Origin: DATGHS01 sp035307785
GTDB taxonomy: Bacteria; Planctomycetota; Planctomycetia; Gemmatales; Gemmataceae
Length of the DNA: 13,851 bases
Assembly (NCBI GenBank): GCA_035307785.1
Contig: DATGHS010000458.1
Location: forward strand, 1 to 13,851
Direction: 5' to 3'
Part shown: positions 12,404-13,851 of the stretch, in pieces
Numbering within the stretch: the first letter of the stretch is position 1
How the letters are laid out: the number at the start of each line of letters is the position of its first letter
Translations under genes and position numbers: made by a program
The notes under the pieces: model-generated
Database searches by the model: none
What the model was told of the DNA's origin: nothing
What the model saw: only the letters and a program-made list of their open reading frames with translations

Positions 12404-13851
12404 ATGCTGCGGATCGTTGACATCGCGAAGCAAACCCTCTTGGTCCCAGGCTCTGCCTGGGAACGCACTGCCGCGAGGCTCTGCCTCGCGGCTCGAAGCG
12501 CCAGGCAGAGCCTGGCGGACAGCGCATTCCCCGGCCGAGCCTGGGAACGAGGATGGAGACAATTTAGTACAGCGCTGATTTACATTGCATTGATGTTCAT
12601 TTGCTGGCTCATTTATCGGGTCTCGCCCGGCTATCCCCAAATCTGCGACTCGCGCTATTCACTGCTCATCACCGAGAATCTGCTGGAATCCGGCCACATG
12701 AATCTCGATCGCTACATGCCGCCGGATCGGCCATTGCCCTATCAAGTGACGCGCTTGCCGAGGGATTCACACGTCTACTACGCCTACCCGCTCGGCTCCT
12801 CGTTCCTCTCGACCCCGTTCGTGGCCTGGTGGCAAAGTTCCGGAATCTCCGGTGACAATCCGGCATACACGGATCCGCTCAAGCGCGACACGGAATGGCA
12901 ACGCCGGCTGGCGGCCATTCTTGCCGCCGGTTGCGTGGGCTGGTTCCTGTGGCTGGCGCGCCTGTTTCTGGATTGGAAATGGTCCCTGGCGATAGCGCTA
13001 TTTTGGGGATTCGGTTCGCCAATCTGGAGTACGCTGTCGCGCGGCTTGTGGTCACACGACTGGATGGTGTGGTTTTTGGCGCTAGCGATCGTGTTCCTCG
13101 TGCGGCTTGATCAGTCAAGTGCACGGGGATGGCGCTGGTCAACGATCGGCACTGGAGCACTGCTCGGCTGCTGTCTCTTTTCGATGTATTTCTGTCGGCC
13201 GCAGAGCCTGGTTTCAGCAATTGGGATTTTGTGCTATCTGCTTTGCTTCCATTGGCGAATTCTGATTTCTGCCCTCACCGTCTTTAGCGTCTCGATGCTG
13301 GCATTGGTCGCGTGGAGTACTTGGACCTTCGGCCAACCGTTGCCGCCGTCGGTGTATGCTACGTTCCGGCCGGAAACAGGACATTTGCTGCGAAACGCCA
13401 GCGGATTGTTGATTTCGCCATCACGCGGAGTACTAACCTTTTGCCCGGGCCTCTTATTCCTCGCTTGGGGGCTGGTTCGCTACCGCCGTACGCTGCCCAA
13501 CCGTCGTTTGTTGCTGCCGGTATGGGTTGCCATCTGCGGGCACTTCGCTGTATTGGCCTGCTTTAGCGAATGGCACGGCGGCTGCTGCTACGGACCGCGC
13601 TATTTCACCGATGTATTGCCGTGGGCGGTGCTGCTGTCAGTCCAAGCAATCCGCGGGATGTTTGATCACATTCCGACTTGCCGGCAACCAATAAGCGCTC
13701 GCGAAGCGCGACCCAGCGCTTACCCATTTTCAGGCTTTGCCAGAGTGATGCTATTCGCATGCATCGCATGGAGTGTATGGATTCACGGACGCGGCGCGAT
13801 CGCGCCGGCAACCTGGCGCTGGAACTATCACATGGAGCGCGAACCAAAGAC
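12404..13851 (+). CDS. Polytopic membrane protein, 5' part (3' end outside window)
   Basis: The frame is open from upstream of 12395 to the last base, giving at least 482 codons. After a TALIYIALMFICWLIYRV helix comes a loop with the motif CDSRYSLLITENLL, then a soluble stretch with YYAYPLGSSFLSTP, then about seven further membrane helices and a GPRYFTDVLPW segment. The Asp-containing first outer loop and the overall plan suggest a GT-C-like glycosyltransferase or related membrane enzyme; this is inference. The start is uncertain. ATG 12404 has AGGA eight bases before it but adds a roughly 55-residue extension largely encoded by repeats (12444-12552). ATG 12593 has no ribosome site and would cut the first helix. 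The original start may have been lost to the repeats. A further hairpin repeat (13692-13722) is in frame near the end. Confidence 0.75.
   Translation, partial: MLRIVDIAKQTLLVPGSAWERTAARLCLAARSARQSLADSAFPGRAWERGWRQFSTALIYIALMFICWLIYRVSPGYPQICDSRYSLLITENLLESGHMNLDRYMPPDRPLPYQVTRLPRDSHVYYAYPLGSSFLSTPFVAWWQSSGISGDNPAYTDPLKRDTEWQRRLAAILAAGCVGWFLWLARLFLDWKWSLAIALFWGFGSPIWSTLSRGLWSHDWMVWFLALAIVFLVRLDQSSARGWRWSTIGTGALLGCCLFSMYFCRPQSLVSAIGILCYLLCFHWRILISALTVFSVSMLALVAWSTWTFGQPLPPSVYATFRPETGHLLRNASGLLISPSRGVLTFCPGLLFLAWGLVRYRRTLPNRRLLLPVWVAICGHFAVLACFSEWHGGCCYGPRYFTDVLPWAVLLSVQAIRGMFDHIPTCRQPISAREARPSAYPFSGFARVMLFACIAWSVWIHGRGAIAPATWRWNYHMEREPK
12444..12552. repeat. Cluster of three palindromes plus a repeat tail
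   Basis: There are three hairpins in a row: 12444-12451/12455-12462 (8 bp, TCT loop), 12470-12479/12483-12492 (10 bp, TCT loop) and 12499-12506/12510-12517 (8 bp, AGA loop). They are followed by a GAGCCTGGGAACGAGG tail (12537-12552). All share the core AGGC-TCT-GCCT or its complement. This is the well-known 'CCAGGCTCTGCCTGG' repeat type. It lies in frame at the 5' end of the last gene. Confidence 0.88.
13692..13722. repeat. In-frame hairpin repeat inside the last membrane protein gene
   Basis: TAAGCGCT (13692-13699) pairs with AGCGCTTA (13715-13722). Inside it, CGCG (13700-13703) pairs with CGCG (13707-13710) around AAG. It encodes I-S-A-R-E-A-R-P-S-A-Y in a loop between membrane helices and does not break the frame. 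Confidence 0.75.

Noticed and set aside
12311..12552. Insertion sequence with terminal inverted repeats
   Set aside because: No transposase frame lies between or near the repeats; the arms form hairpins with tiny loops rather than element ends.

Overview
The gene families point to a planctomycete, probably of the Pirellulales/Gemmatales type. The window holds a DUF1549/DUF1553 (PSCyt2/PSD1) protein, a TIGR03067 lipocalin-like protein, a tandem DUF1080 (PF06439) secreted protein and an MJ0042-type zinc-ribbon membrane protein. It also carries many short palindromic and tandem repeats of the kind that litter planctomycete chromosomes. This assignment is inference from family content; there is no rRNA gene or marker protein here to settle it.

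Layout. Positions 1-555 hold the 3' end of a polytopic membrane protein, followed by a DUF374 lysophospholipid-acyltransferase-like gene (571-1329). Convergent to these on the minus strand are comM/yifB (1381-2910) and, upstream of it, a double zinc-ribbon membrane protein (2959-3615) with a perfect TATAAT box. Divergent from that pair is a DPM1-like family 2 glycosyltransferase (3829-4614). Next comes a 1.2 kb stretch with no convincing protein gene (4615-5837). It contains a chain of strong stem-loops, a long-range 13-bp helix and, on the minus strand, a T7 run; this is the best candidate in the window for an undescribed RNA. A four-helix small membrane protein follows (5838-6254), then a convergent BadF/N-acetylglucosamine-kinase-type sugar kinase (6325-7257, minus). 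Divergent from the kinase is a secreted block: DUF1549/DUF1553 (7370-10258), TIGR03067 (10341-10697) and tandem DUF1080 (11029-12249). After a repeat-rich spacer, a second polytopic membrane protein runs off the right edge (about 12404 to 13851).

How the genes may work together. The kinase, DUF1549/1553, TIGR03067 and DUF1080 genes look like part of an extracytoplasmic carbohydrate-handling block, with exported proteins acting outside the membrane and an amino-sugar kinase inside. The acyltransferase-like gene, the DPM1-like transferase and the two edge membrane proteins fit envelope lipid or glycan metabolism. ComM belongs to DNA uptake and recombination.

Striking overall pattern. At least ten distinct hairpin or tandem repeats occur in 14 kb, and several lie inside reading frames without breaking them. 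They appear to supply the C-terminus of the first membrane protein and of the DUF374 protein, two internal insertions in the DUF1553 protein, the N-terminal extension of the last membrane protein and an internal loop of that same protein.
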